Source: Pyrinomonadaceae bacterium (GTDB lineage Bacteria > Acidobacteriota > Blastocatellia > Pyrinomonadales > Pyrinomonadaceae). Taken from it: a DNA stretch of 34,412 bases. The position numbers and the translations under genes are program-made. The stretch is taken from contig JAVEDE010000067.1 of assembly GCA_030841105.1 (NCBI GenBank), positions 1 to 34,412 on the forward strand, in the 5' to 3' direction. Shown here piece after piece: positions 27,987 to 34,412 of this stretch (position 1 is the first letter of the stretch; each line of letters begins with the position of its first letter). Under the pieces are notes generated by a model. The model searched no databases, was not told where the DNA came from, and saw only the letters and a list, made by a program, of their open reading frames with translations.

Positions 27987-28214
27987 TTACGATTGCCCCG
28001 CGTCGCGTTGGGCGTGAGCGGTCACCGCTTCGATAGCTCCTTCGTGCATCCGTTCGGGGCGGACGTAGAGCCAGTGCTTCTCAAACTCTTCGTCCGTCAA
28101 CGCCGGTTGCGCTAGACGCTCCCGATCTTTCAACCACTGTTCAGCCCAGCGACGAAGTTCCGGGTCGCGGTTGAGCGCGGTTCGCGCCGCGTGCATGTTG
28201 ATAGGCGTGCTCAT
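27987..28214 (-). CDS. Small hypothetical protein (75 aa), downstream of the ZIP transporter
   Basis: ATG 28214-28212 has a strong ribosome-binding site (AAGGAGATAA, about 6 nt upstream), so the gene is very likely real. The protein is soluble, helical and charged, with a Trp-rich middle (RRWAEQWLKDRERL, EEFEKHWLYVRPERMHEG). No signal or membrane segment. The ZIP transporter gene ends 19 nt upstream on the same strand, so the two are probably cotranscribed. No family was recognised. Confidence 0.75.
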   Translation of the reverse strand: MSTPINMHAARTALNRDPELRRWAEQWLKDRERLAQPALTDEEFEKHWLYVRPERMHEGAIEAVTAHAQRDAGQS

Positions 28215-28233
28215 GAAAAGTTATCTCCTTAAT

Positions 28234-29031
28234 TCAACCGAGCGAAGTGTCTAGAAACATCATCAGGACGAATCCAACCATCAGTCCCGCCGTCGCCTCT
28301 CTGGCAAACTCTTTCCGGTGGCTCTCCGGGATCATCTCGTTGCTGATGACGTAGAGCATCGCCCCGCCCGCGAGCGCGAGCATCCACGGCAGCACGGTCT
28401 GCGTCTGCAACGTGGCGGCAAAGCCGACGAGCGCGGCGACGGCTTCGACGACGCCCGTGAGGAAAGCGACGAACATCCCTTGCCCGCGCGTGTAGTTGAC
28501 TCCGGTCAGGGCGAGCGCGACGACGAAGCCTTCGGGAATATCTTGCAACGCGATGCCGATCAGGATCGGCGTCGCGACCGCCGGGTCGAGACTGCCGACG
28601 CCCGCGCCGACCGCCAACCCTTCGGGGAAGTTGTGCAGCGTGATGGCGAAGACGAACAGCCAGATGCGTTTGAGTTGGACGCTCGGCGGGCCGCCCTCGC
28701 GCCCCTTGATGAAGTGCTCGTGCGGAACGTACCTGTCGCACATGTGTAGGAAGCCCGCGCCGAGGAGCACGAAGCCCGCCACCACCGCGCCGGAAAACAT
28801 TTTATTGCCATGCCGCGCCGAGGCCATCTGGAGCGCGGGGTTGAGCAGCGAAAAGCAGGTGGCCGCGAGCATCACCCCCGCGCTGAAACCCATCAACATG
28901 TCCTGCGTGCGTTCGGAGACGCGCTTCGCAAACAGCGTAGGCAGCGCGCCCAGACTGGTCGAGAACAGCGTGACCGCGCTGCCCACCAGAGCGAGTTCGA
29001 TGGCGGAGAGACCGTCGAGTTGGAGAGACAT
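28234..29031 (-). CDS. ZIP family divalent metal transporter (GufA/ZupT-like)
   Basis: A 265-aa inner-membrane protein with about eight hydrophobic segments. The metal-path motifs are HNFPEG (133-138) in TM4, QDIPEG (163-168) in TM5 and NEMIPESH (231-238) near the end, as in ZIP proteins that import Zn2+, Fe2+ or Mn2+. A cytoplasmic loop (about 98-122) holds HEH, a possible metal-binding patch. The Shine-Dalgarno site is weak. It precedes the 75-aa gene in a likely two-gene operon. The metal specificity cannot be told from sequence. Confidence 0.9.
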   Translation of the reverse strand: MSLQLDGLSAIELALVGSAVTLFSTSLGALPTLFAKRVSERTQDMLMGFSAGVMLAATCFSLLNPALQMASARHGNKMFSGAVVAGFVLLGAGFLHMCDRYVPHEHFIKGREGGPPSVQLKRIWLFVFAITLHNFPEGLAVGAGVGSLDPAVATPILIGIALQDIPEGFVVALALTGVNYTRGQGMFVAFLTGVVEAVAALVGFAATLQTQTVLPWMLALAGGAMLYVISNEMIPESHRKEFAREATAGLMVGFVLMMFLDTSLG

Positions 29032-29090
29032 GAAAGTATCTTAAACGAAGTCGCCGCCACGGCGGGGCGACTAAAACTTAACGGCTGCGC

Positions 29091-30404
29091 TCAACGCTTG
29101 ATGGCGGCGAAGGCGACGCGCGCGGCGGCGATTGTCTGGTCGAGCAGTTCATCCGTGTGCGCGAGGCCGATGAAGCCCGCCTCGAATTGCGAGGGGGCGA
29201 GGTAGACGCCTTCGCGGAGCATGGCGTGGAAAAACTTGCCGTAGAGTTCGCGGTCGCTCTTGCCTGCGCTCGCCCAGTCGTTGACGGGATCGCTCGTGAA
29301 GAAGGCCGTCCACATCGAGCCGACGCGGTTGGTCATGGTCGGGATGCCTGCCTCGCGCGCGGCCTCGGAGAGTCCGGCCGAGAGACGCGCGCCCGCGCGT
29401 TCGAGTTGCGCGTAGACGGATTTGTCGCGCAGACGCCGGAGCGTGGCGAGTCCCGCCGTCATGGCGAGCGGGTTGCCGGAGAGCGTGCCCGCCTGATAGA
29501 CCGCGCCCGCGGGCGCGACGTGGTTCATGATGTCGCGGCTCGCGCCATACGCGCCGACGGGCAGGCCGCCGCCGATGATCTTGCCGAGCGTCGTGATGTC
29601 GGCCGCGACGCCGTACAACTCCTGCGCGCCGCCGCGCGCGAGGCGAAAGCCGGTCATCACCTCGTCGAAGATGAGCAGCGCGCCGTGGCGCGTTGTGAGG
29701 TCGCGCACCGCTTGCAGGTAGCCCGCGCGCGGCACGACGCAGCCCATGTTGCCGACGACCGGTTCGATGATAACGGCGGCGACGCCTGCGCCGTGTTCGT
29801 CGAAGACTTGGGCGAGCGCGTCTGCGTCGTTGAAGGGGACGGTGAGCGTCTCGGCGGCGAGCGCGGGCGGGACGCCGGGGCTGTCGGGCAGGCCGAGCGT
29901 GGCGACGCCCGAACCGGCGCGCACGAGCATCGAGTCGCCGTGGCCGTGATAGCAGCCTTCAAACTTGACGAGCTTCGTTCGCCCCGTGACGCCGCGCGCG
30001 AGACGCACCGCCGACATCACGGCCTCCGTGCCGCTGTTGACCATCCGCACCATCTCGACGGAGGGCACGGCGTCAGTGATCTCTTCGGCCATCTCGATTT
30101 CGAGTTCGGTGGGCGCGCCGTAACTCGTGCCGCGCGCGAGCGCGTCGTGGAGCGCGGCGATCACTTCCGGATCGGCGTGGCCGAGAATCATCGGCCCCCA
30201 AGAGCCGACGTAATCAATGTAGGTGCGCCCGTCAACGTCGGTCATAGTTGCGCCGCTCGCCGCGCGGATAAAGCGGGGCGTGCCGCCGACGCCGCGAAAG
30301 GCGCGCACGGGCGAGTTGACGCCGCCGGGGATGAGTTCGACTGCGCGCGCGAAAAGTTCTGCCGAGGTGTCCTTGTGTTCGGTGCTGCTGCTGCTGGCTG
30401 TCAT
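29091..30404 (-). CDS. hemL: Glutamate-1-semialdehyde 2,1-aminomutase
   Basis: This PLP enzyme makes 5-aminolevulinate from glutamate 1-semialdehyde in the C5 tetrapyrrole pathway. The 437-aa length is standard. Landmarks: [11 protein letters not shown] (26-36), the phosphate-binding [15 protein letters not shown] (123-137), [10 protein letters not shown] (148-157), D247 in FDEVMTGFR (pyridine-N contact), the Schiff-base K275 in [15 protein letters not shown], and [10 protein letters not shown] (307-315). The start ATG 30404 has AGGA about 11 nt upstream. It is cytoplasmic and apparently monocistronic; a small possible gene lies divergently upstream. Confidence 0.96.
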   Translation of the reverse strand: MTASSSSTEHKDTSAELFARAVELIPGGVNSPVRAFRGVGGTPRFIRAASGATMTDVDGRTYIDYVGSWGPMILGHADPEVIAALHDALARGTSYGAPTELEIEMAEEITDAVPSVEMVRMVNSGTEAVMSAVRLARGVTGRTKLVKFEGCYHGHGDSMLVRAGSGVATLGLPDSPGVPPALAAETLTVPFNDADALAQVFDEHGAGVAAVIIEPVVGNMGCVVPRAGYLQAVRDLTTRHGALLIFDEVMTGFRLARGGAQELYGVAADITTLGKIIGGGLPVGAYGASRDIMNHVAPAGAVYQAGTLSGNPLAMTAGLATLRRLRDKSVYAQLERAGARLSAGLSEAAREAGIPTMTNRVGSMWTAFFTSDPVNDWASAGKSDRELYGKFFHAMLREGVYLAPSQFEAGFIGLAHTDELLDQTIAAARVAFAAIKR

Positions 30405-30420
30405 CTATGAATTATCCTGT

Positions 30421-30623
30421 ATGCAAACGTTCAAGCTACTAAAGGAGCGTCTCGATAATAGCCGATTCGCGCGACGACCGTGCACCGCCCGCGCGAGTCC
30501 GCCGGATTTCTGAAAAAGAAAATCGCGCCGGCGCGTCTTTACCAGGGCGAGCCGGAGTGCGTCTGCCGCGTCCCGCTCTACGCCGAACTGCCTTACTTCT
30601 GGCTCCTGCTCGACAGTAAATAA
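30421..30623 (+). pseudogene. Possible short gene broken by a frameshift
   Basis: A frame from ATG 30421 reads MQTFKLLKERLDNSRF and stops at 30513. A second frame, from GTG 30480 to TAA 30623, reads protein-like with GC-rich third positions (ARLYQGEPECVCRVPLYAEL, then PYFWLLLDSK). Together they look like one short protein split by a frameshift, or the second is a 47-aa gene with a GTG start. Neither has a clear ribosome-binding site. The 309-bp gap 30405-30713 otherwise holds only a terminator. Confidence 0.3.
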
Positions 30624-30647
30624 ATTTTGTCCGACGGTACATAAACG

Positions 30648-30679
30648 AAGCCCGCGCACGTTTGAACATGCGCGGGCTT
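30648..30679 (-). terminator. Hairpin terminator of the Arg-rich protein gene
   Basis: A 13-bp stem (arms 30648-30660 and 30667-30679, one mismatch) with core AAGCCCGCGCA/TGCGCGGGCTT. On the minus strand it is followed by CGTTTATG, a modest T-rich tail. It lies 35 nt after the stop of the minus-strand gene and could also serve the plus strand. Confidence 0.6.
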
Positions 30680-30713
30680 TCGCGTCGGGAAGTTTTAGTT
30701 GACGGCCGAAGCC

Positions 30714-31136
30714 TTAGTTACGGCCGCGACCGCGGCCGCGGTTGCCGCCGTTGCCGAAAACCGGGTGCGAGGGCGAACCCGCGCCGCGGCGATAATAACC
30801 GTTGCCGCGACGGTGGTCGTCGTCATTGTCCCAACGACGGTCGCGGCGGTCGTCGTCGCGGCGTTGGCTACGGATGTAACGCTTCTGTTCACGACGGTCG
30901 CTGCGAATCTCACGACGCTCGTCGCGCGTGATCACGCCGTCCGAACGGTAGGTGCGACGCTCGGCGCGAATCTGCCGCTGGCGTTCGCGTATCGCCTGCG
31001 CCTCTTCGCGCGTGATCTGGCCGGAGCGGATTCCCTGACGGACGCGTTGGCGGTCGTTGCCGCGACGCTGCGCGGACGCCTCACTCGCGCCGCCCAGAAG
31101 CAAGGCCATGACGCTCAGGAGTAAAAACTTTTTCAT
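30714..31136 (-). CDS. Secreted Arg-rich protein
   Basis: A 140-aa protein starting at ATG 31136, with AAGGAAAGG about 8 nt upstream. A clear signal peptide (KKFLLLSVMALLLGGASEASA, cut near residue 22) is followed by two related helical units: QGIRSGQITREEAQAIRERQ (34-53) and TYRSDGVITRDERREIRSDR (62-81). The pattern GxITRxE recurs in short secreted proteins of Acidobacteria and Bacteroidetes; the second unit has an SDG loop that vaguely recalls an EF-hand. The tail is Arg/Asp-rich then Gly/Arg/Asn-rich. It is very basic, so it may bind nucleic acid or anionic polymer, but that is inference. It has its own promoter-like site and terminator. Confidence 0.8.
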   Translation of the reverse strand: MKKFLLLSVMALLLGGASEASAQRRGNDRQRVRQGIRSGQITREEAQAIRERQRQIRAERRTYRSDGVITRDERREIRSDRREQKRYIRSQRRDDDRRDRRWDNDDDHRRGNGYYRRGAGSPSHPVFGNGGNRGRGRGRN

Positions 31137-31220
31137 TGTTCAACCCTTTCCTTAAAATTCGATATGGTGAAAGACGGCATTTGTGTTCCACGGCTGCCGC
31201 GCACCGCCGGAGAGAGTTTG

Positions 31221-31251
31221 AATATAAGACTACGCCACTAAAGAACGGCAA
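31221..31251 (-). promoter_or_regulatory. Probable promoter of the Arg-rich secreted protein gene
   Basis: On the minus strand TTGCCG (31251-31246) and TATATT (31226-31221), or TTATAT one base earlier, are 18-19 bp apart. This is one of the few AT-rich spots locally and lies about 85 nt before the start codon. Confidence 0.4.
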
Positions 31252-31394
31252 CCCCCGTGCCGCCGCGCAGATTCCCGCCGTGCCCGACCTAAAGTGTTGA
31301 AGACGCACGCGCGGCTCATTATTCGCGCCGCGAGCGAACAACCGCGCCTGTTGCCATATAGAACACGCGATGCACGATTTCCGGCATGCCGCCT

Positions 31395-32582
31395 TCATCC
31401 GAAGATGCTGCGCCAGCGGCGGTCGAGCGCGCCGCCGAAGAGGAACGTGCTGATTGACGGCTGCTCGTGCGAGCGGTCGTAGCCGACGAGTTCGACGTAA
31501 GCGCGCCCCTGCGTCTCCGCCCCGTCGTGCCGGCCGCGCACGCGGCACGCGCCTTCCCAGTAGACGATCATCGTCGTGCCGCGCGTGTCGAGTTCCTGAT
31601 CCTGCATGACGGGCGTCACCTCCACGTCTATGCCGAACCGCGCGACTTGCAGCCGCCAGCCGCCCGGATACGTCGCGCCCGTGTGCGGACTCTTCCAGCG
31701 CGCCGTCGTGATCAGCACGAAGTCGGCGCGCGACAGGTGCGTGGCGCGTCCCTCTGCATCAACGAACGTCCCGCTCGAAAATTCCGACGGGCGACCCTGC
31801 GCGTCGCGGATGTGATAGACCATCAGTTCCGCGCCGGTCGAGAGTTGCAGACTGAACCAGTCCCAGCCCTTCTGCTTCTCGGTCGTGCGCCAAGTGCCGA
31901 ACTCCCTGTCCATCCACGCGCCGCCCGCACAACGCTCCGTCTCGCCGCCCCAGGTGATGTCGCCTTCGGCCTCCATCCGCGTGAACGAAAAATAACGCGA
32001 CGCCTCGCCCTCGTCTTTAAAGCTGACGCCCACGCCCGCGTGCCCGTTGAGCGCGGCGGGCTTCAAGGGGCGCAGCGCGACCTCGAAGATGAGATCGTCG
32101 CCGAGTGTGGCGCGCAAAAGGTGTCGCCCGTCGGTCGCCTCGCGCACAGTCCAGTCTCCGAGTTTCAAATAGTAACGGCTCTCGCTCATCTCCGCGCGCG
32201 GGTCGAACGGCGTGTTCGCGCTCTTGCGGTGCTCGTAGCGGAAGCGCGAGCGCGACTCGTCCGTCAGGGCGAAGTGCGCGAGGTAGAGCGGGTTCGCGAT
32301 GAGACGCAGCGGGACGACGCCGAAGCGGTCGAGGTCTGTGCGACGTTTGAAGAAGACGAACTCGAAGCCGAAGCGGCGACCCGAAGCCGTCTGCATGTGC
32401 CCGGTGTAATACCACCACTCGGTCTGCGCGTCGCGGTGCGCGTAGAGGTCGCGCGGCAGTTCGACGCCCGCGTGCTCCGTGCCGTCGCGCAAGGTCGAAG
32501 CCTTGCCGACGAGCGCGTCCGCGAGATTGTCGAGTAAGTCTGTGGCGAACTGTTCCAAAGGTTCGACGAAATTAGTGCTCAT
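31395..32582 (-). CDS. Lipocalin-like AttH/CrtC-type protein (predicted hydrolase/hydratase family)
   Basis: A 395-aa protein. The signature segments QTEWWYYTGHM (53-63), RFGFEFVFFKR (70-80), GGAWMDREFGTW (220-231) and GWDWFSLQLSTGAELMVY (239-256) match the AttH/CrtC (carotenoid 1,2-hydratase, COG5621-type) double-lipocalin family. CrtC adds water to carotenoid ends; many relatives have unknown substrates, and no carotenoid genes lie nearby. No signal peptide is seen, unlike many COG5621 members. Start ATG 32582 sits between two copies of a 10-bp direct repeat and has no clear Shine-Dalgarno site. It is flanked by the RqcH gene upstream and the Arg-rich gene downstream, both on the same strand, with gaps of 121 and 258 nt. 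Confidence 0.8.
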   Translation of the reverse strand: MSTNFVEPLEQFATDLLDNLADALVGKASTLRDGTEHAGVELPRDLYAHRDAQTEWWYYTGHMQTASGRRFGFEFVFFKRRTDLDRFGVVPLRLIANPLYLAHFALTDESRSRFRYEHRKSANTPFDPRAEMSESRYYLKLGDWTVREATDGRHLLRATLGDDLIFEVALRPLKPAALNGHAGVGVSFKDEGEASRYFSFTRMEAEGDITWGGETERCAGGAWMDREFGTWRTTEKQKGWDWFSLQLSTGAELMVYHIRDAQGRPSEFSSGTFVDAEGRATHLSRADFVLITTARWKSPHTGATYPGGWRLQVARFGIDVEVTPVMQDQELDTRGTTMIVYWEGACRVRGRHDGAETQGRAYVELVGYDRSHEQPSISTFLFGGALDRRWRSIFG

Positions 32583-32592
32583 GAAATTAGTG
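32568..32592. repeat. 10-bp direct repeat around a start codon
   Basis: GAAATTAGTG occurs at 32568-32577 and again at 32583-32592, separated by CTCAT, which holds the start codon of the minus-strand gene. It is the only AT-rich spot in the vicinity. Confidence 0.5.
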
Positions 32593-32703
32593 ATCCACCC
32601 GTGTCTTGAAATTCACACACACGATAACCGAAGCCCGTGGCGAAACTGTGCGCGGATGTTTGCAAAACGAAGGACGCACGCGTGCGTTCGTCAAGTGGGG
32701 GCG

Positions 32704-34212
32704 TCAAATGCGTTCGACGCCCTCGCGCGGTTCGACGAGCAGCGTGCGGAAACTCGACATGCGGACGAGTCCCGGCGCAGCGCCCTTCGGTTTGGAGAGG
32801 AACTTGCGCGGCGTGTAATGGACGGAGACTTTGGCGTCGCGTTTGGCCTGACTGAAATGCGCGGCGAGTTGGGCGGCCTCGATGATCGTGCGGTGCGGCA
32901 CGTCTGCGCCGCGCGTGTGGTTGCGCACGACGACGTGCGAGCCGGGATAGTCTGCGGCGTGCAGCCAGAGGTCGTGCGAGCGCGCGACCTTGAACGTCAG
33001 TTGATCGTTATCCTTCGCCGCCCGGCCGACGAGAATTTCGTAGCCGTCCGACGAACGGTAGCGGCGCGCGCCCGCCACCTGTTCCGCCGCTTTGATCTGC
33101 GCCTTCGTGCGATGATCGTCTTTGCCCGCGACGCCGCGCGATGACGACGCGCGATTACCTTTCGCGCCGCGCGCAGCGGTTTCGTCAAACGCTTCGAGCG
33201 CGGCGGCGTCGCGCGCGGCGATGATGCGTTCGAGTTCCAGTTGTCTCTGTTCGAGCGAGGCGAGTGAGGCGTTCACTTCTTCGAGTCGCGCCGCCGTCTC
33301 CAACGCGGCGCGCTTGGCCTTCGTGTAACGCGCGAAGCGGCGCGCGGCCTCTTCCTGCAAAGTGGCGTGCTCGTCAATTTCGAGTTCGACCGTGGGCGCG
33401 TCGTCGGCGAAGTAGTCCGTCAAGAAGACCTGCGAGCCGCGCCGCTCGGCCGTCGAGATGTTGGCGAGCAGGAGGTCGCCGACGCGCTTGTGTTCGGCGG
33501 CGTCGCCGTGCGTTGCCAGATCTTTTTCCAGATTGCGACGCAGTTTCTTCTGCTTCTCGGCGAGCGCACGCAGGCGCGCGCGGTGCGCGGCGGCGCGCGC
33601 GTCGAAAGCGCGCGTCGTTTCGAGCGCTTGATAGTAAGCGTCTGCGGCGGCGGAGAGCGACGCGTGCGTGCCGCGCGAGAAGGGAGGCGGCTTCGGAACT
33701 CGCTCGCCTTCGTCGCTGTTGCTCCGGCGCGGCGGCGGTTGGTAGAGGTCTGCGATCTCCTGACCCTCACCGCGCGGCGGTCTTAGTGTGTCAAGGACGC
33801 GCCCCGACGCGTCGAGCAAAAGCAAGTTGGCGGCGCGTCCCGTGAGTTGCGCGACGAGCACAAAATCGTGCGTGTCGCCGACCGCATCGTAAGAGGCGAA
33901 GGAGAAGCGCACGACGCGCTCGCCCTCGTCCTTTTCGACTCTGAGCACCCGCGCGCCGCCGAGTTGCTTGCGCATGGTGAGGACGAAACTCGAAGGCGTG
34001 AGTGATTGCCGTTCGAGTTCGCGCACGGTGCGCGCGATGGAATAGATGCGCGGCGCGGCGGGGTCTACCGAGACGAGCAGGTAGCGGCCGTCGCTCAAGC
34101 GGAAATCGAACGCGAGCGCGACGCGCGACAGTTGCCACACCTTGCCGAGCATGCGCCCTGCGAGCGCGGGCGCGAGTTCGGCGACGACGGCTGCGATCAG
34201 TTGGTCATTCAT
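32704..34212 (-). CDS. rqcH: RqcH/NFACT-family ribosome quality control protein
   Basis: Members bind stalled 50S subunits carrying peptidyl-tRNA and drive C-terminal alanine tailing. The 502-aa protein has an NFACT-N domain (about 1-170; SLTPSSFVLTMRKQLGG), a charged coiled-coil middle (about 190-350) and an NFACT-R domain (385-480; YRSSDGYEILVGR, SHDLWLHAADYPGSHVV). The segment that in RqcH carries a functionally important Asp-Arg pair appears as Glu98-Arg99 (EGERVVRF). The protein is somewhat shorter than Firmicute RqcH (about 570 aa). The start ATG 34212 has no clear Shine-Dalgarno; a heptamer hairpin lies immediately upstream. Formerly annotated as fibronectin-binding protein A. Confidence 0.88.
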   Translation of the reverse strand: MNDQLIAAVVAELAPALAGRMLGKVWQLSRVALAFDFRLSDGRYLLVSVDPAAPRIYSIARTVRELERQSLTPSSFVLTMRKQLGGARVLRVEKDEGERVVRFSFASYDAVGDTHDFVLVAQLTGRAANLLLLDASGRVLDTLRPPRGEGQEIADLYQPPPRRSNSDEGERVPKPPPFSRGTHASLSAAADAYYQALETTRAFDARAAAHRARLRALAEKQKKLRRNLEKDLATHGDAAEHKRVGDLLLANISTAERRGSQVFLTDYFADDAPTVELEIDEHATLQEEAARRFARYTKAKRAALETAARLEEVNASLASLEQRQLELERIIAARDAAALEAFDETAARGAKGNRASSSRGVAGKDDHRTKAQIKAAEQVAGARRYRSSDGYEILVGRAAKDNDQLTFKVARSHDLWLHAADYPGSHVVVRNHTRGADVPHRTIIEAAQLAAHFSQAKRDAKVSVHYTPRKFLSKPKGAAPGLVRMSSFRTLLVEPREGVERI

Positions 34213-34221
34213 CGGGAGATG

Positions 34222-34387
34222 GTTAATGGTCAGTAGTCAGTGGTCAGTTGTTCGTCATCAGTTGTTCGTCGTCAGTTGTTAATAGCTCATGCTTTGATTG
34301 TTAAAAGGCGCGCGTCAAGTTAAGCACAGGCCGCTCGTAACTGACCACTAACGACGGACAACTGACGACTAGCGAATGACCATTGAC
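34222..34387. repeat. Heptamer-built inverted repeat upstream of rqcH
   Basis: The left arm 34222-34284 is nine 7-bp words, beginning GTTAATG, then GTCAGTA, GTCAGTG and GTCAGTT. The right arm 34339-34387 is seven words in reverse complement (GTCAATG at its outer end, GTCAGTT at its inner end). The arms match partly, and the left has two extra words. The 54 nt between the arms carries no repeat. Confidence 0.85.
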
Positions 34388-34412
34388 GACGAAGCCCCGC
34401 GTTGCTTGAACA

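Noticed and set aside
29157..30410. Long plus-strand frame opposite hemL
   Set aside because: hemL is unmistakable on the minus strand; the plus frame is low-complexity His/Arg/Asp sequence.
31467..32537. Long plus-strand frame opposite the CrtC-like gene
   Set aside because: No motif or ribosome-binding site; the minus-strand frame carries family signatures.
34222..34387. Heptamer arrays considered as CRISPR-like arrays or phage attachment sites
   Set aside because: The units are only 7 bp, have no spacers and no cas genes nearby, and occur beside ordinary genes with no integrase.

Overview
The window looks like a chromosomal segment of a GC-rich, free-living Gram-negative bacterium. LpxC and a KdsD-type arabinose-5-phosphate isomerase imply lipopolysaccharide. 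The giant surface protein (DUF11, carboxypeptidase-regulatory, Calx-beta and DUF4214 modules) together with the gene mix suggests Acidobacteriota, perhaps Blastocatellia. That placement is inference from family content; no marker gene was compared. No IS element, phage gene, CRISPR array or rRNA was seen.

Layout. Positions 2-11662 (+) are the 3' part of one enormous modular extracellular protein whose start lies upstream of the window. It is followed by a haem-oxygenase-fold protein (11878-12669), a hairpin-rich spacer, a small PLAT-like protein (13005-13505, -) and tRNA-Lys(CUU). A secreted M28 peptidase, a hemerythrin-domain protein and tRNA-Arg(CCG) follow, all on the minus strand. From 16904 there is a cupin (+) facing a small disordered protein (-). 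Next comes a plus-strand cluster: kdsD, a secreted hypothetical protein and a small conserved protein. Cysteine dioxygenase and lpxC are on the minus strand. polA and a membrane histidine kinase run on the plus strand, followed by a secreted coiled-coil protein. The right end is mostly minus strand: a ZIP metal transporter with a 75-aa partner, hemL, an Arg-rich secreted protein, a CrtC/AttH-like lipocalin protein and an RqcH/NFACT protein.

The most unusual signal is intergenic. At least five gaps (14026-14125, 17261-17367, 21909-22043, 24818-24900, 34222-34387) hold long inverted repeats whose arms are built of degenerate 7-bp words. Each locus has its own word (for example GTGAATC, AGTGACG, GTCAGTT, AAGGATG), but most share an RTGA-like core, and the two arms of each locus match one another. 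Arms can differ by whole 7-bp units. The arrays reach into genes: four genes end with a stop codon lying in the array, and one start codon sits in a fifth, arm-less array. A purine/pyrimidine pair of tracts at 17641-17792 and two 8-bp-period hairpins (11677-11731, 26789-26903) may be relatives. The arrays recall the heptameric STRR repeats of heterocystous cyanobacteria, but here the word differs at each locus while pairing is kept.

The envelope theme (lpxC, kdsD, secreted proteins, giant surface protein) is the only functional grouping that stands out. Most other genes are single housekeeping or redox genes separated by hairpins. Other points of note are a PolA with a decayed proofreading domain and an altered O-helix, and a TTG start for lpxC.
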